The position numbers were made by a program, and so were the translations under genes. Under the pieces are notes generated by a model, which worked only from the letters and a program-made list of their open reading frames with translations, searched no databases and was not told the origin of the DNA. Of a stretch of DNA of 14,576 bases, positions 6,273 to 14,161 are shown piece by piece. Positions within the stretch are counted from its first letter, which is position 1. Each line of letters opens with the position of its first letter. The stretch is from Candidatus Adiutrix sp. (lineage in GTDB: Bacteria > Desulfobacterota > Desulfarculia > Adiutricales > Adiutricaceae): the NCBI GenBank assembly GCA_031285975.1, contig JAITVE010000359.1, positions 1 to 14,576 of the forward strand, written 5' to 3'.

Positions 6273-6821
6273 ATGCCGGACAAAAAAGTCCTTGTCTATA
6301 CTCCTGAGCAGATTACTGCGCGGGTGGCCGAGCTTGGCGCGGCCATTCGGCGGGATTACGCGCCGCTGCTGGCCGAAGGCGAGCAGCTTCTGGCCGTGGG
6401 CGTTTTAAACGGGGCCTTCATTTTCATGGCCGACCTGGTGCGGGCCGTGGGCGACCTGCCGGTGGAAGTGGATTTCGTGCGCCTGTCGAGCTATCAGGAC
6501 AGGACGACTTCCTCTTCGGAAGTGGTCATGACCAAGAACCTGGAAAAGGAAATTCGCGGCCGCCACGTGCTGGTGGTTGAGGATATCGCCGACTGCGGCC
6601 TGACCCTGGCCTGGCTGCTGGCATTTTTGAAGAAGCGGCAGCCCGCGTCCGTCCGGGTGGCCGTGGCCGTGGACAAGCGGGCCCGGCGGGAAACCCCCGT
6701 TGACCTGGACTATGTGGGCTTCAGCCTCGACGACGGTTTCCTGGTGGGCTACGGCCTGGATTATGCTGAAAAATATCGCAATCTTCCGGCCATTTACGAG
6801 GTCGTCACCCCGGCCGGGTGA
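6273..6821 (+). CDS. hpt: Hypoxanthine phosphoribosyltransferase
   Basis: Purine salvage enzyme converting hypoxanthine (and often guanine) plus PRPP to the nucleotide. In the 182-residue form the PRPP-binding loop VLVVEDIADCGLTL is at about 99-112; VEDI..CG.T corresponds to the usual VDDI.DTG.T. The GVLNGAFIFMADLVRA segment (43-58) and the C-terminal FLVGYGLDYAEKYRNLP (156-172) are diagnostic of the Hpt family. The ATG at 6273 is preferred to that at 6228, because the latter lies at the predicted transcription start without a ribosome site, and MPDKKVLVYTPEQI is a typical N-terminus. It leads the downstream run; the next start is 15 bp away. Confidence 0.93.
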   Translation: MPDKKVLVYTPEQITARVAELGAAIRRDYAPLLAEGEQLLAVGVLNGAFIFMADLVRAVGDLPVEVDFVRLSSYQDRTTSSSEVVMTKNLEKEIRGRHVLVVEDIADCGLTLAWLLAFLKKRQPASVRVAVAVDKRARRETPVDLDYVGFSLDDGFLVGYGLDYAEKYRNLPAIYEVVTPAG

Positions 6822-6836
6822 GCGGAGGACATAGTT

Positions 6837-8129
6837 ATGATTATCACGTGCGGTCAGTGCCAGGCCAAGTTCAAAGTCGCGCCTGAACAGATCAAGGAAA
6901 CCGGTTCCAAAGTCCGTTGTTCCAACTGCCGGTATGTTTTCACGGTTTACCGCCCCCAGCGGCCCGTGGAAGCGGCGGCTCCGGCGGTGGACGACTTTAG
7001 GGAGAGCGGGCCGGAGCAGGATGATTATTACGGCCCCGCCGACGCCGGGCGAACGGGCCGCGTGCCGGACGATTATGACGACAGCCCGGACGACCGGCCC
7101 TCTGACGACCCGGCGGCCCTGAAAGAACGGCGCGACCGCCGCCGCCGTCTGTACGAAGACATTGAAAATTCCGCCGACAGCGGCTTTGACGACGACGACC
7201 AACCGGAAGACGATTATGGCGACGACGACTTTGACGATGAGCAGGGCGGCCTGCCGCCCCTGCGCCGCAACCGGGGCCGCCAGTCCTCGGCCATGATGGC
7301 CGAGCCGGAAGACGAAGGCTACGACGACTCCGAAGAGTATGACGACGACGAGTACGAGCGGGACGACCGGCCCGAGCGCGTTGCCGCGCCCCAGGGCGAC
7401 CTGGGCCTGGGGGCCGACCCCGTGGAGGGCGACGACGCGCCCGAAGAGGGCAGCGGCGAAGACCCCTTCGCCCGCCTGGCCGCCGGGTATCGCGGGCAGA
7501 AGGGCTCGGGCCGGGGCGGCTCCCGCGGCAAGTCCAAGCTGCTGGCCGGGCTGGCCATTTTGGCTGCCCTCCTGGCCGTGGGCATTTACTTTTTGACCGG
7601 GCCGCAAGACGCGCTGATTACCGGCGACGAAACCCCCGCCGCGACCACCACCACCGCCGCCGGTTCCGAAGGCGCGGGCGGCGCGGGAACCGACGCCCCG
7701 GCCCCGGACGCTGGAACGGCAGACCCCAACGGCACCCTGCGCATTGGCTTCACCGAAGGCCAGCAAGGGTATTTCTACCGCACCAATACAGAGGCGGGCA
7801 ACATTCTCATCCTCACCGGCCAGGTGCGCAACAACTACTCCGAGCCGCGCAGCTTCGTGTATTTGCGCGGGCACCTGCTGTCAACCGATGAAACCACCCT
7901 GGCCGACCGCTTCGCCTATGCCGGGAACCTGTTGTCCGAAGAAGAACTGAAGACCCTGCCGATGCGGGAAATTGCCACCCGCCTGCTGATTAAGGGCGGT
8001 CGGGATAACGTCAACGTCAACATCCCCCCCGGCACGGAAGTTCCCTTCATGATGGTGTTCGACAACGTGCCCGACGGCACCGACCAGTACCGCATTGACG
8101 CGGTGAGTTCCGAACCGGCCCAGCAGTAA
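6837..8129 (+). CDS. Zinc-ribbon transmembrane protein with DUF3426 domain
   Basis: A 430-residue protein in four parts. Residues 1-38 are an MJ0042-type zinc ribbon (C5-x2-C8 and C28-x2-C31, with CG.C...F....I...G..VRC..C...F). Residues 50-215 form a low-complexity, extremely Asp/Glu-rich and probably disordered linker, broken by an Arg-rich patch at 98-104. A basic Gly-rich stop and one membrane helix lie at about 235-254. A Thr/Ala/Pro-rich spacer precedes a C-terminal DUF3426 beta-sandwich domain (296-430) with ILTGQVRNNY, FAYAGNLLSEEEL and PPG.EVPFMMVF. The ribbon is predicted cytosolic and the DUF3426 domain periplasmic. GGAGG at 6824-6828 supports the start. The gene follows hpt by 15 bp. 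The family has no established role; one protein binding metal or nucleic acid inside and something outside the membrane is inference. Confidence 0.85.
   Translation: MIITCGQCQAKFKVAPEQIKETGSKVRCSNCRYVFTVYRPQRPVEAAAPAVDDFRESGPEQDDYYGPADAGRTGRVPDDYDDSPDDRPSDDPAALKERRDRRRRLYEDIENSADSGFDDDDQPEDDYGDDDFDDEQGGLPPLRRNRGRQSSAMMAEPEDEGYDDSEEYDDDEYERDDRPERVAAPQGDLGLGADPVEGDDAPEEGSGEDPFARLAAGYRGQKGSGRGGSRGKSKLLAGLAILAALLAVGIYFLTGPQDALITGDETPAATTTTAAGSEGAGGAGTDAPAPDAGTADPNGTLRIGFTEGQQGYFYRTNTEAGNILILTGQVRNNYSEPRSFVYLRGHLLSTDETTLADRFAYAGNLLSEEELKTLPMREIATRLLIKGGRDNVNVNIPPGTEVPFMMVFDNVPDGTDQYRIDAVSSEPAQQ
7722..8126 (+). repeat. DUF3426 domain copy A
   Basis: First of four related domain-encoding segments. 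A 36-nt block at 8067-8102 is identical to 8637-8672 in copy B, and 7797-7819 is identical to 8367-8389. Both are offset by 570 nt, showing recent duplication or gene conversion rather than only protein-level conservation. Confidence 0.8.
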
Positions 8130-8150
8130 GCGCGGCGGGAAGCAAAAAGT

Positions 8151-9152
8151 ATGGACGCGCCGCCGGTGAAAGACACCCGCCTGAAAATCGCTGCTTCGGC
8201 GTATGCCAGATTGTCGCTGGCAATCGCCCTCTTGGCGTTGTGCCTTGCTTTCGGCGGCGGGCTGGCCCTGGCGGCGGAACAGGACGACCCCAACGGCACT
8301 CAGTACATCGGCTTTACTCAAGCCGATGGGGCGCAAGGCTATTTCTATCGCAAAAATAACGAGGCTGGCAACATTCTCATCCTCACCGGAATAGTTCGCA
8401 ACAACTATTCCGAGCCGCGCAGCTTCATTTATTTGCGCGGGCACCTGCTGTCTTCCGACGGAAAAACTCTGGCTGACCGCTTTGCCTATGCCGGGAACCG
8501 GCTATCTGAAGAAGCGTTAACGAGCCTGCCAATAAAAGAAATCACCGCCCGGCTTTCAGTGAAGAGCGGCAACGATAACGTCAACGTCAACATCCCCCCG
8601 GGCGCGGAAGTGCCCTTCATGGTGGTGTTTGACAATGTGCCCGACGGCACCGACCAGTACCGCATTGACGCGATAAGTTCCGAGCCGGGCGCAGTTGACC
8701 CCTCGAAGCCGGTGACCGCGAAGGCAAAGCATTCCATGATGTCGGGCACCTCCAGCGGCGACCCGGATATTGGTTTTTTAGAAGACCGGCTGAGCTATTT
8801 TTACCGCACCAACAAAGAGGCGGGCACCATTCTCATCCTCACCGGGCTGGTGCGCAATAACTATTCCGAGCCGCGCAGTTTCATCCGTTTGCAAGGCCAC
8901 CTTCTGGCTGCCGATGGAAGCAGCCTGGTTGACCGCTTCGCCTATGCCGGGAACCAACTCTCTGAGGAAGAACTGACGACTCTGCCAGTAAACGAAATCG
9001 TCGCCCGGCTTTTAGCGAAGAACGGCAAAGAGAACGCCAACGTCAACATCCCCCCGGGCAAAGAAATCCCCTTCATGATAATGTTCGACAATTTGCCCGC
9101 TGGCATCGATGAATATCGCGTTGACGCCGTCAGTTCCGAAGCGGCCCAGTAA
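8151..9152 (+). CDS. Exported protein with two DUF3426 domains
   Basis: A 333-residue protein with no zinc ribbon or anchor. It starts with a signal peptide: a basic n-region to R20, a hydrophobic core LSLAIALLALCLAF, and likely cleavage after ALA (residues 39-41) before AEQDD. Two DUF3426 domains follow, residues 46-181 and 204-333. Each carries the YFYR.N.EAG.ILILTG.VRNNYSEPRSF, DRFAYAGN.LSEE and VNIPPG.E.PFM blocks, separated by a short Pro/Ala linker. The first domain is nearly identical to the domain of the preceding gene. The start has only a weak GCGGGAAG upstream, 21 bp after the previous stop. It is predicted periplasmic. Function is unknown; it could bind the same ligand or partner as the anchored paralogue. 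Confidence 0.82.
   Translation: MDAPPVKDTRLKIAASAYARLSLAIALLALCLAFGGGLALAAEQDDPNGTQYIGFTQADGAQGYFYRKNNEAGNILILTGIVRNNYSEPRSFIYLRGHLLSSDGKTLADRFAYAGNRLSEEALTSLPIKEITARLSVKSGNDNVNVNIPPGAEVPFMVVFDNVPDGTDQYRIDAISSEPGAVDPSKPVTAKAKHSMMSGTSSGDPDIGFLEDRLSYFYRTNKEAGTILILTGLVRNNYSEPRSFIRLQGHLLAADGSSLVDRFAYAGNQLSEEELTTLPVNEIVARLLAKNGKENANVNIPPGKEIPFMIMFDNLPAGIDEYRVDAVSSEAAQ
8286..8693 (+). repeat. DUF3426 domain copy B
   Basis: Second domain copy, closest to copy A in both protein and DNA (identical blocks at 8367-8389 and 8637-8672). It carries a two-residue insertion near the start (QADGAQGYF against EGQQGYF). Confidence 0.8.
8760..9149 (+). repeat. DUF3426 domain copy C
   Basis: Third copy, in the same gene as copy B. 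It keeps VRNNYSEPRSFI, DRFAYAGN and NVNIPPGKE but differs more in the first strand and the C-terminal segment (LPAGIDEYRVDAVSSEAA). Confidence 0.8.
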
Positions 9153-9189
9153 GCGTGGCCGGAGACCAGAAAATAGGAGCGCACTGCCG

Positions 9190-9816
9190 ATGACAAGGAA
9201 CAGCTTGAAAATCATGGTCTCGGCCTATGCCCGCTTCCTTCTGGCCGCCGCCTGGCTCATGCTGTGCCTTGCTTTCGGCGGCGGGTCGGCTGTGGCTGGT
9301 GACCTCGAACCGTCCAAGCCAGTGCCGCCGCCAAAATCGGTGACGGTGCAACCGAAGGTAACGGAATCGGCAGTGCCGAAGCCGGAAACTGCCAAAGCGT
9401 CAGGCCGTTCCAACAGTGACCCGTATATCGGTTTTATCGAAGTGCCGTTGACTTTTTATTACCGTGAAAACAAAGATGCTGGGCGTCTTTTAATTTTTAC
9501 CGGCCAGGTGCGCAACAACTACCCCGAGCCTAGAAGCTTCATTTATTTGCGTGGCTATCTTTTGTCCGGTAATGGAGAACCCGTGGCCGAGCGTTTCGCC
9601 TATGCCGGGAATCAACTGTCCGAAGAAGTGTTAACCCATCTGCCCATGCAAGAAATCACCACCCGCCTTTCGATTAAGAGTGGCAAGGATAACGCCAATC
9701 TCAGCATCTCACCCGGCGCGGAAATTCCTTTTATGATGGTTTTCGATGATGTGCCCCAAAGCGCTCAAGAATATCGCTTTGATGTCGTTAGTTCCGAACC
9801 GGCGGGTGAACGATGA
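9190..9816 (+). CDS. Exported single-DUF3426 protein
   Basis: A 208-residue protein. A signal peptide (basic start, ARFLLAAAWLMLCLAF core, likely cleavage after AVA at 34-36) is followed by a Pro/Lys-rich linker (40-70) and one DUF3426 domain (77-205). The signal peptide DNA is closely similar to that of the preceding gene (around 8238-8261 and 9261-9284, shared CTTGCTTTCGGCGGCGGG), so the whole gene was probably duplicated, not just the domain. The ATG at 9190 is chosen for AGGAG at 9175-9179 and because it begins the signal peptide; in-frame sequence upstream overlaps the previous gene. The domain is the most diverged of the four (FYYRENKDAGRLLIF, ISPGAEIPF). Its TGA overlaps the next ATG (ATGA), coupling it to the acyltransferase gene. 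Confidence 0.82.
   Translation: MTRNSLKIMVSAYARFLLAAAWLMLCLAFGGGSAVAGDLEPSKPVPPPKSVTVQPKVTESAVPKPETAKASGRSNSDPYIGFIEVPLTFYYRENKDAGRLLIFTGQVRNNYPEPRSFIYLRGYLLSGNGEPVAERFAYAGNQLSEEVLTHLPMQEITTRLSIKSGKDNANLSISPGAEIPFMMVFDDVPQSAQEYRFDVVSSEPAGER
9418..9804 (+). repeat. DUF3426 domain copy D
   Basis: Fourth and most diverged copy. It keeps VRNNYPEPRSFIYLRG, ERFAYAGNQLSEE and PFMMVFDDVP. DNA identity to the other copies is scattered rather than in long blocks. Confidence 0.75.
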
Positions 9817-12263
9817 AGGGCCGCTTCCATCCGCTGCTGGCCAAGCCCGCTATGGCCTTTTTTAAACGCTTCGACTTTGTGGATTTTTTGACGAAACTGT
9901 CAAAGCGCGAGCCGGGGGCCAGCTATGCCGCCCGGCCCGACCTGCCGCCCCCGGCCTTCCCGGATCAGGAAGATATTGCCCGCCTGGCCGTGGATTTGGC
10001 CGAACGCTCGCTGGCCGAAAAGGGCGAGCCCGTGGGCCGCCGGGAGCTGGAGACCCAGGCCTCCATCATCTCCTGCCGCTACGACGCCGACCTGCACCAG
10101 ATGCTGCGCGGCGCGGCCATGAACATCATCTCCCAGCTTTTTGAATCACGCGACCAGGCCCGCCTTTTTACCTCCAATGACGGGCGGGAACTCAAAAATT
10201 TCGAGCGCCTCAAAAAAGCCGGTGAGGAAGGCCGGGGCGTGGTCTATCTCATCAACCACTCCTCCCACTGGGACGAGTTCATCTTCAACGTGTTCCTCGA
10301 CCAGAACAACCTGGCCATGCCCCTTTTCGCCGCCGGGCAGAACATGATGGCCACCCCCAGCCTGACCCGCCTGTTCATGGTCGGCTCCTACGTCATTGTG
10401 CGCTCCGGGGCCGGGCGGGCCTATCTCTCAACGCTGTACCATTATTGCCAGGCCCTGGGTGAGCTCGGCAAGCCCCAGGGCATTGTCCTGGAAGCCTGGT
10501 CGGGCGGGGCCCGCACCCGCGACGGCAGCTTGCGCTATCCCCGCCGCCTCATTGCCCTGCAAGGGGCCTTGGCCGCCCGCAACGATGTGCTGGTGCAGCC
10601 GGTGGTCATCAGCTACAGCCGGGTGCCGGAGGATTTGGGGCTCTCCGAGGGCGAGGGCCTGGCCTCCTGGCTCAACGGGAACCACTGTTTGGGCGAAGTC
10701 CTCAAGCGGCCTTGGGAGCCGAAGGAAAGCGTTATCCGGGGCCTGAAAAACCTTTTTGGCCGCACTTACGTGGGCTTTGGCCGGGGGCGGCTGGTCTCCG
10801 AACTGGCCGCCGAGCAGGCCGAAAGCGGGCCCGCCGAACTGACCCTGGACGAGTACGCCTCCCTCTACGCCATCAAGGAAATCGCCCGCGACAAAAAAAT
10901 CATGACCAGCCAGGTGGCCGCCCGCAGCCTTCTGGGCCGGGGCGGGAGGGCCGCTCCCGGAACGGGCCGCGCCGGGAAAACCGTTGACCTGGCGGAATCA
11001 GCCGTCAAGGCCATGGAGGAAATCCGCGATTATCACCGCCGCACCTTCAGCCAGGAGCCGGATTTCGAGGATTTTTTCCAGGAGCACACCCTGGAAGAAG
11101 CCCTGAAAGACGGCCTGGAATCGCTGAAAGCCCGCAAGGTCATTGGCCGCCGCCCCTTGTTTTCCAAGCGGCTGCCGAAAATTAAAGCGCCCCACGGCCT
11201 GGCCTATTACGCCACCCACGCCGACCGGCGGCTCTACAGCCCCTCGGCCAAGGAAAACTTTGTGGTCTGCGGCTCCGAGGCCTGGGCCTTCGGCCTGGTT
11301 TCCTACCTTGGCCGCCGCACGCTGAGCGACAAGAAATACAACAATTCCAGCCTCACCCTCTACGACCGCGACGAAGCGGCCATGGCCTTTTTGGCCTACG
11401 AGCGCACCCAGGCCGAAAAATTTCCCGGCTACCGGCTGCCCAAAAACATTTTCCCCACCCACGACCACACCGCCGCCTTCCGCAAGGCCACCGAGGTCAT
11501 TGTGGCTGTGCCGCCGTGGCGGGTGGACGAGATGCTCAAAATCATCCTAACCGAGGCCCGCGAACTGCGCAGCCTGATTATCGCCAGCCGGGGCTTCGAC
11601 CCCCAGTCCCACCGCCTGACCATGCAGATAGCCTGGGAGGCGGCCGTGTCCGCCGGGCGGCCGAAAATTGATATCCTGGCCTTGAACGGCCCCTTCAGCC
11701 CCAATGCCTTAATCGGCAACGACGGCGGCCTGTGGACTCTGGCCGGGCCGGTGCGCGGGGGCCGGGCCTCGGAGGCGCTGCTGTTCAAATTCGGCAGCTT
11801 CCGGGTCAGCACCAGCCCCGACCCCATTGGCGTGCAGACGGCGGCAGCCCTGGCTGACGCTTACGCCCTCTACGGGCATTATGTGGAACGCCAGCGCAAG
11901 CTCCGCTCCCAGCCCTTTGAAGCGGCGGCCTTCCTGCGGGAAGTCAGCGCCGAGGCCAAAAGCCTGACCCTGGCCCTGGGCGGCCAGCCCCAAACCTTTG
12001 AGGCCGACAACCCGGCCTGGATTTCCGAATTCATCATCCGCTCCCTAAGCGGCGCGGGGCCCTCCCCGGCCTGGCTGAACACCCTGAAAAGCGACGGCGC
12101 GGGCGAGGGCGCCCCGGCCCGGCGCGAACTGGCCGAAGCCTGGCCCGACCCCTGGGCCGCCGGATATTTTTCCATCCACTCCGCCTACCTCACCGCCAAG
12201 CACCTGGGCCTGACCCTGCCCCACCTGGAAGAAGCCAACCGCTTGTTCTGGTCGCAAGGCTGA
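9813..12263 (+). CDS. PlsB-like acyltransferase fused to GpsA-like module
   Basis: An 816-residue two-module protein. The N-terminal half resembles glycerol-3-phosphate acyltransferase PlsB: the HX4D catalytic motif is NHSSHWD (H149-D154), followed by VIVRSGAGRAYLSTLYHY (194-211) and the substrate-binding block LEAWSGGARTRDGSL (226-240). A linker (375-480) leads to a region following NAD-dependent glycerol-3-phosphate dehydrogenase (GpsA): ENFVVCGSEAWAFG (481-494), YRLPKNIFPTHD (540-551), VIVAVPPWRVDEML (562-575), SRGF (592-595), LNGPFSPNAL (624-633) and DPIGVQTAAALADAYAL (670-686). Key GpsA residues appear replaced: the lysine of KG is R593, the lysine-asparagine of ALKN is A681-D682, and the GxGxWG glycines are partly lost. 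Oxidoreductase activity is therefore doubtful; a G3P-binding, regulatory or scaffolding role is inference. ATGA overlap with the gene before; 13 bp to the permease. Confidence 0.8.
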   Translation: MKGRFHPLLAKPAMAFFKRFDFVDFLTKLSKREPGASYAARPDLPPPAFPDQEDIARLAVDLAERSLAEKGEPVGRRELETQASIISCRYDADLHQMLRGAAMNIISQLFESRDQARLFTSNDGRELKNFERLKKAGEEGRGVVYLINHSSHWDEFIFNVFLDQNNLAMPLFAAGQNMMATPSLTRLFMVGSYVIVRSGAGRAYLSTLYHYCQALGELGKPQGIVLEAWSGGARTRDGSLRYPRRLIALQGALAARNDVLVQPVVISYSRVPEDLGLSEGEGLASWLNGNHCLGEVLKRPWEPKESVIRGLKNLFGRTYVGFGRGRLVSELAAEQAESGPAELTLDEYASLYAIKEIARDKKIMTSQVAARSLLGRGGRAAPGTGRAGKTVDLAESAVKAMEEIRDYHRRTFSQEPDFEDFFQEHTLEEALKDGLESLKARKVIGRRPLFSKRLPKIKAPHGLAYYATHADRRLYSPSAKENFVVCGSEAWAFGLVSYLGRRTLSDKKYNNSSLTLYDRDEAAMAFLAYERTQAEKFPGYRLPKNIFPTHDHTAAFRKATEVIVAVPPWRVDEMLKIILTEARELRSLIIASRGFDPQSHRLTMQIAWEAAVSAGRPKIDILALNGPFSPNALIGNDGGLWTLAGPVRGGRASEALLFKFGSFRVSTSPDPIGVQTAAALADAYALYGHYVERQRKLRSQPFEAAAFLREVSAEAKSLTLALGGQPQTFEADNPAWISEFIIRSLSGAGPSPAWLNTLKSDGAGEGAPARRELAEAWPDPWAAGYFSIHSAYLTAKHLGLTLPHLEEANRLFWSQG

Positions 12264-12276
12264 GGTTCCCCCCGGT

Positions 12277-13353
12277 ATGACTGACGGCCCCGCGATTGCC
12301 CGCCCCCGTTCGCCTTGGCGCTCCCCCTGGAGCCTGGGGGCGGCCCTGTTCGCGGCCCTCATTGTGATGCTGGCCCTGTCCCTGGGCTCCGGCTACCTGC
12401 CCTTCACGCCGGGGGAACTTCTGGAAGCTTTGGGCCAGCAGCTTTTCGGGCTCGATTCCACCCTGGCGGAGGAACGGGCGGCGGTGCTGTGGGAAGTGCG
12501 CCTGCCCCGCCTGATGACGGCCCTTTTGGCCGGGGCCGCCCTGGGGCTCTCGGGGGCCGTCTTTCAGGGGTTATTGCTGAACCCCCTGGCCGACCCGTAT
12601 ACTTTGGGGGTTTCCTCCGGCGCGGCCTGCGGGGCGGCCATTGTTATTGTCGCGGGGCTGTTTTTGCCGGGCCTGCCGCTGCTGGAAACGCCCTGGGCCC
12701 TCACCGGCGGGGCCTTTGTCATGGCCGCCCTCACCCTGGCCCTGGTCATCGCCCTGGCCCGCGACGAGCAAAAGCACCTGTCGCCCACCAACCTCATCCT
12801 GGCCGGGGTCATCATGTCGGCCATTTTGTCGGCGGCCATTTCCTTCATCAAATATCTGGCCGGGGAGCAGGTCAGCTCCATCATTTTCTGGCTTCTGGGC
12901 AGCTTTCAGGCCCGCACCTGGACGGACGCGGCCGTGGTGCTGGCCTTCTTCATCCCCGCTTTCCTGGCGGCCCTGTGGTCGGCGGTGGATCTGAACATCA
13001 TGACCCTGGGGGTGCGCTCGGCGGAAACGTTAGGCGTGAACACCCGCCGGGTGCGGCTGACCCTTCTGGCCGCCGCCTCCCTGGCCGCTTCCGCCGCCGT
13101 GTCCGTGGCCGGGGTCATCGGCTTTGTGGGGCTCATTGTGCCGCATTTGGTGCGCCTGGTGAGCGGCCCCGACCACCGCAGCCTCCTCCCCCTTTCGGCC
13201 CTGGGCGGGGCGCTGTTGATGCTGGCCGCCGACACCGTGGTGCGGGTGGTTTTGCCGGGGGAAATCCCGGTGGGGGTGCTGACGGCCCTTTTGGCCGGGA
13301 CGGTCTTCCTGGTGATTTTCCGCAAGCGCATGGGGCGGCTGGCCTATGACTGA
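12277..13353 (+). CDS. FecCD/BtuC-type ABC transporter permease
   Basis: A 358-residue inner-membrane permease of the family importing iron-siderophores, heme or cobalamin. The hallmark segment RLPRLMTALLAGAALGLSG (75-93) with FQGLLLNPLADPYTLGVSSGA (96-116) is present. So is the coupling-helix region LGVRSAETLGVNTRRVR (244-260) and the C-terminal GFVGLIVPHLVRL (282-294) with GEIPVGVLTALLAGTVF (328-344). About nine to ten hydrophobic segments are visible after a Pro/Arg-rich cytosolic N-terminus. The start is 13 bp after the acyltransferase stop and the end overlaps the ATPase gene by 8 bp. The permease does not reveal the substrate. No riboswitch can fit in the 13-bp gap. Confidence 0.93.
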   Translation: MTDGPAIARPRSPWRSPWSLGAALFAALIVMLALSLGSGYLPFTPGELLEALGQQLFGLDSTLAEERAAVLWEVRLPRLMTALLAGAALGLSGAVFQGLLLNPLADPYTLGVSSGAACGAAIVIVAGLFLPGLPLLETPWALTGGAFVMAALTLALVIALARDEQKHLSPTNLILAGVIMSAILSAAISFIKYLAGEQVSSIIFWLLGSFQARTWTDAAVVLAFFIPAFLAALWSAVDLNIMTLGVRSAETLGVNTRRVRLTLLAAASLAASAAVSVAGVIGFVGLIVPHLVRLVSGPDHRSLLPLSALGGALLMLAADTVVRVVLPGEIPVGVLTALLAGTVFLVIFRKRMGRLAYD

Positions 13354-14161
13354 GGCACGTCAAGAAGCCTGGATCAGCCTGCGCGGCCTGGGTTTCAGCC
13401 ACGGAACCCAGCGGGTGCTGGACGCGGTGGACTTGGATTTTTATCCGGGCCGCCACTATATTCTGGCCGGGCCCAACGGCGCGGGCAAAAGCACGTTGCT
13501 GGATTTGCTGGCCAACTTGAAAAAACCGGCCACAGGCGGCATAATAGTAAAAGGGCGGCCCATGCCGGACTACGCCCCCCTGGAACTGGCCCGCACCCTG
13601 GCCCTGGCCCCGCAGGACTTTCGGCTGCACTTCGCCTTCAGCGTGCGCGAGGTGGTGGCCATGGGGCGGCGGCCCTACCTGGGCCGCTGGGGGCGGCTGA
13701 GCGCCGAGGACTACCGGGCTGTGGACGCCGCCCTGTCCGCCTTGAATCTGGAGGCCCTGGCCGCCAAGCCCGTCACGGCCCTCTCCGGCGGCGAGCGGCA
13801 GCGGGCGGTGGTGGCCCGCACCCTGGCCCAGGCCACGCCCATCATCCTTTTGGACGAGCCCACCGCCGGGCTGGACGTGGCCCACGGCCTGGCCCTCATG
13901 CGCCTGGCCCGCCAAAGGGCGGAGGAGGGGGCCCTGGTCATCACCGTGACCCACGATTTGAATTTGGCGGCGGTTTTCGCCCACGAATTCGTGTTTTTGA
14001 AAAAGGGCCGCCTGGCCGCCGCCGGGCCGCCGGAGCAGGCCTTCATTGCCCCGGTTTTGGATGCGGTCTACGAGGCCGAAGCTCGGGTCGTTCACGATGA
14101 TTTCGCCGGTGGCCCGGCCGCTTCGTTCCGTTTGCCTGATGAAAAGGAAAGGGGGTTATGA
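13346..14161 (+). CDS. ABC transporter ATPase (FepC/BtuD-type)
   Basis: A 271-residue ATP-binding subunit that powers the importer encoded by the flanking genes. It has Walker A GPNGAGKST (42-50), the Q-loop Q90 in LALAPQD, the signature LSGGERQR (146-153), Walker B IILLDEP (166-172), the D-loop AGLD (174-177) and the switch His203 in TVTHD. FSVREVVAMGRRPYLGRWG (98-116) is characteristic of the iron/cobalamin importer ATPases. The ATG overlaps the permease 3' end by 8 bp; the TGA overlaps the ATG of the binding-protein gene. All catalytic residues are intact. Confidence 0.95.
   Translation: MTEARQEAWISLRGLGFSHGTQRVLDAVDLDFYPGRHYILAGPNGAGKSTLLDLLANLKKPATGGIIVKGRPMPDYAPLELARTLALAPQDFRLHFAFSVREVVAMGRRPYLGRWGRLSAEDYRAVDAALSALNLEALAAKPVTALSGGERQRAVVARTLAQATPIILLDEPTAGLDVAHGLALMRLARQRAEEGALVITVTHDLNLAAVFAHEFVFLKKGRLAAAGPPEQAFIAPVLDAVYEAEARVVHDDFAGGPAASFRLPDEKERGL

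Noticed and set aside
6405..7874. Very long minus-strand open frame opposite hpt and the zinc-ribbon gene
   Set aside because: It is a Gly/Val/Arg/His-rich translation antisense to two well-supported genes, with no family motif. GC-rich third positions keep the opposite frame open.
7722..9804. CRISPR or other short-repeat array
   Set aside because: The repeated segments are in-frame protein domains about 390-410 nt long in three genes, not short repeats with spacers.
12264..12276. Cobalamin riboswitch or Fur box ahead of the importer genes
   Set aside because: Only 13 bp separate the acyltransferase stop from the permease start, and nothing resembling these elements is visible at the junction.
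12315..13349. Second plus-strand frame within the permease gene
   Set aside because: The Gly/Pro/Arg/His-rich translation has no membrane segments or motifs; the overlapping frame is a clear FecCD permease.
13133..14095. Minus-strand open frame opposite the permease end and ATPase
   Set aside because: Antisense to intact Walker A, signature and Walker B motifs; no independent coding signal.
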